Positions 6,517 to 6,745 of a stretch of 6,745 nucleotides of DNA are shown one piece after another. A program made the position numbers and the translations under genes. Under the pieces are notes generated by a model. The model saw only the letters and a program-made list of their open reading frames with translations, was not told where the DNA came from and searched no databases. Position 1 is the stretch's first letter; each line of letters opens with the position of its first letter. The DNA is taken from NCBI GenBank assembly GCA_947254385.1, contig CAMYCP010000071.1, forward strand, positions 1 through 6,745, written 5' to 3'. The DNA comes from an uncultured Filifactor sp. (GTDB taxonomy: Bacteria > Bacillota > Clostridia > Peptostreptococcales > Filifactoraceae).

Positions 6517-6745
6517 TAAAAAATCCGTTAAAACTTTTATACCAAGTTGCATAATAAATTACAGTATCAGTTTTCATTTTAGAATCTTCTGTAATACAAT
6601 CGTACGCTAAATCATGATTAAATATGCGTGCTACATTTTTTAAAAGCAAATAAGTATAGAAATACAATTTTAAAAATAAAACATTGCATTTACAATGTAT
6701 TTAACTCAAAATTTTCTGATTGTATGGATTTGAAATAAAAAATGC
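6517..6745. other. Non-coding right-hand end with two short inverted repeats
   Basis: No convincing open reading frame, RNA gene or strong GC-rich terminator is seen after the LTA-synthase-like gene. Two inverted repeats stand out: ATTACAG (6558-6564) with CTGTAAT (6589-6595) around a 24-nt loop, and ACATTG (6681-6686) with CAATGT (6693-6698) around a 6-nt loop. There is also a 10-bp palindrome AATCATGATT (6610-6619). Any of these could be weak terminators or protein sites; the first lies 42 bp past the stop codon, the right place for transcript-end structure, but lacks a T-run directly after it. Confidence 0.3.

Noticed and set aside
6452..6667. Minus-strand 71-codon ORF across the end of the LTA-synthase-like gene and the right-hand gap
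   Set aside because: More than a quarter of it is antisense to a well-supported gene, the rest is AT-rich with no recognisable motif, and no SD or promoter was seen.

Overview
The window looks like a piece of chromosome from a low-GC Gram-positive bacterium, probably an anaerobic member of the Clostridia/Tissierellia. The reasons are AT-rich DNA, especially between genes; Shine-Dalgarno (SD) sites of the Gram-positive kind (AAGGAG, GAGGTG); TGA used as a stop (cinA, nagB); a barnase-type secreted ribonuclease; and an LTA-synthase-like membrane phosphoglycerol transferase. The genus cannot be fixed from these data. There are no RNA genes, insertion sequences, CRISPR arrays or phage genes that I can support.

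Layout. At the left edge, on the minus strand, is the start and most of a secreted barnase-like ribonuclease (543 down to 1). It begins with GTG and its C-terminal end lies outside the window. A 246-bp divergent intergenic region follows (544-789), with overlapping back-to-back promoter candidates and clustered GTGTA motifs. On the plus strand comes a two-gene unit: a full-length ABC exporter half-transporter (790-2571), then cinA (2583-3830), whose SD overlaps the exporter's stop codon. A 237-bp very AT-rich gap (3831-4067) holds a good promoter and an imperfect inverted repeat placed like an operator. It leads into a second two-gene unit: nagB, glucosamine-6-phosphate deaminase (4068-4835), then a polytopic LTA-synthase/sulfatase-fold protein (4855-6516) only 19 bp downstream. 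The last 229 bp (6517-6745) are non-coding as far as can be seen and contain two short inverted repeats.

How the genes may work together. The two plus-strand pairs look like separate transcription units. The nagB/LTA-synthase-like pair links amino-sugar catabolism (glucosamine-6-P to fructose-6-P plus ammonia) to envelope polymer synthesis. The link is inferred from spacing only. The ABC exporter/cinA pair joins an efflux or lipid-export protein to a pyridine-nucleotide salvage enzyme, with no obvious shared pathway. The secreted ribonuclease is the most accessory-looking gene; no barstar-type inhibitor gene is visible on its upstream side.

Overall the complete genes are well-conserved families with intact active-site motifs, and I did not find a convincing new system. 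The points most worth a second look are the divergent C-terminal part of the ribonuclease, the operator-like repeat at the nagB promoter, and the control region between the ribonuclease and the ABC exporter.
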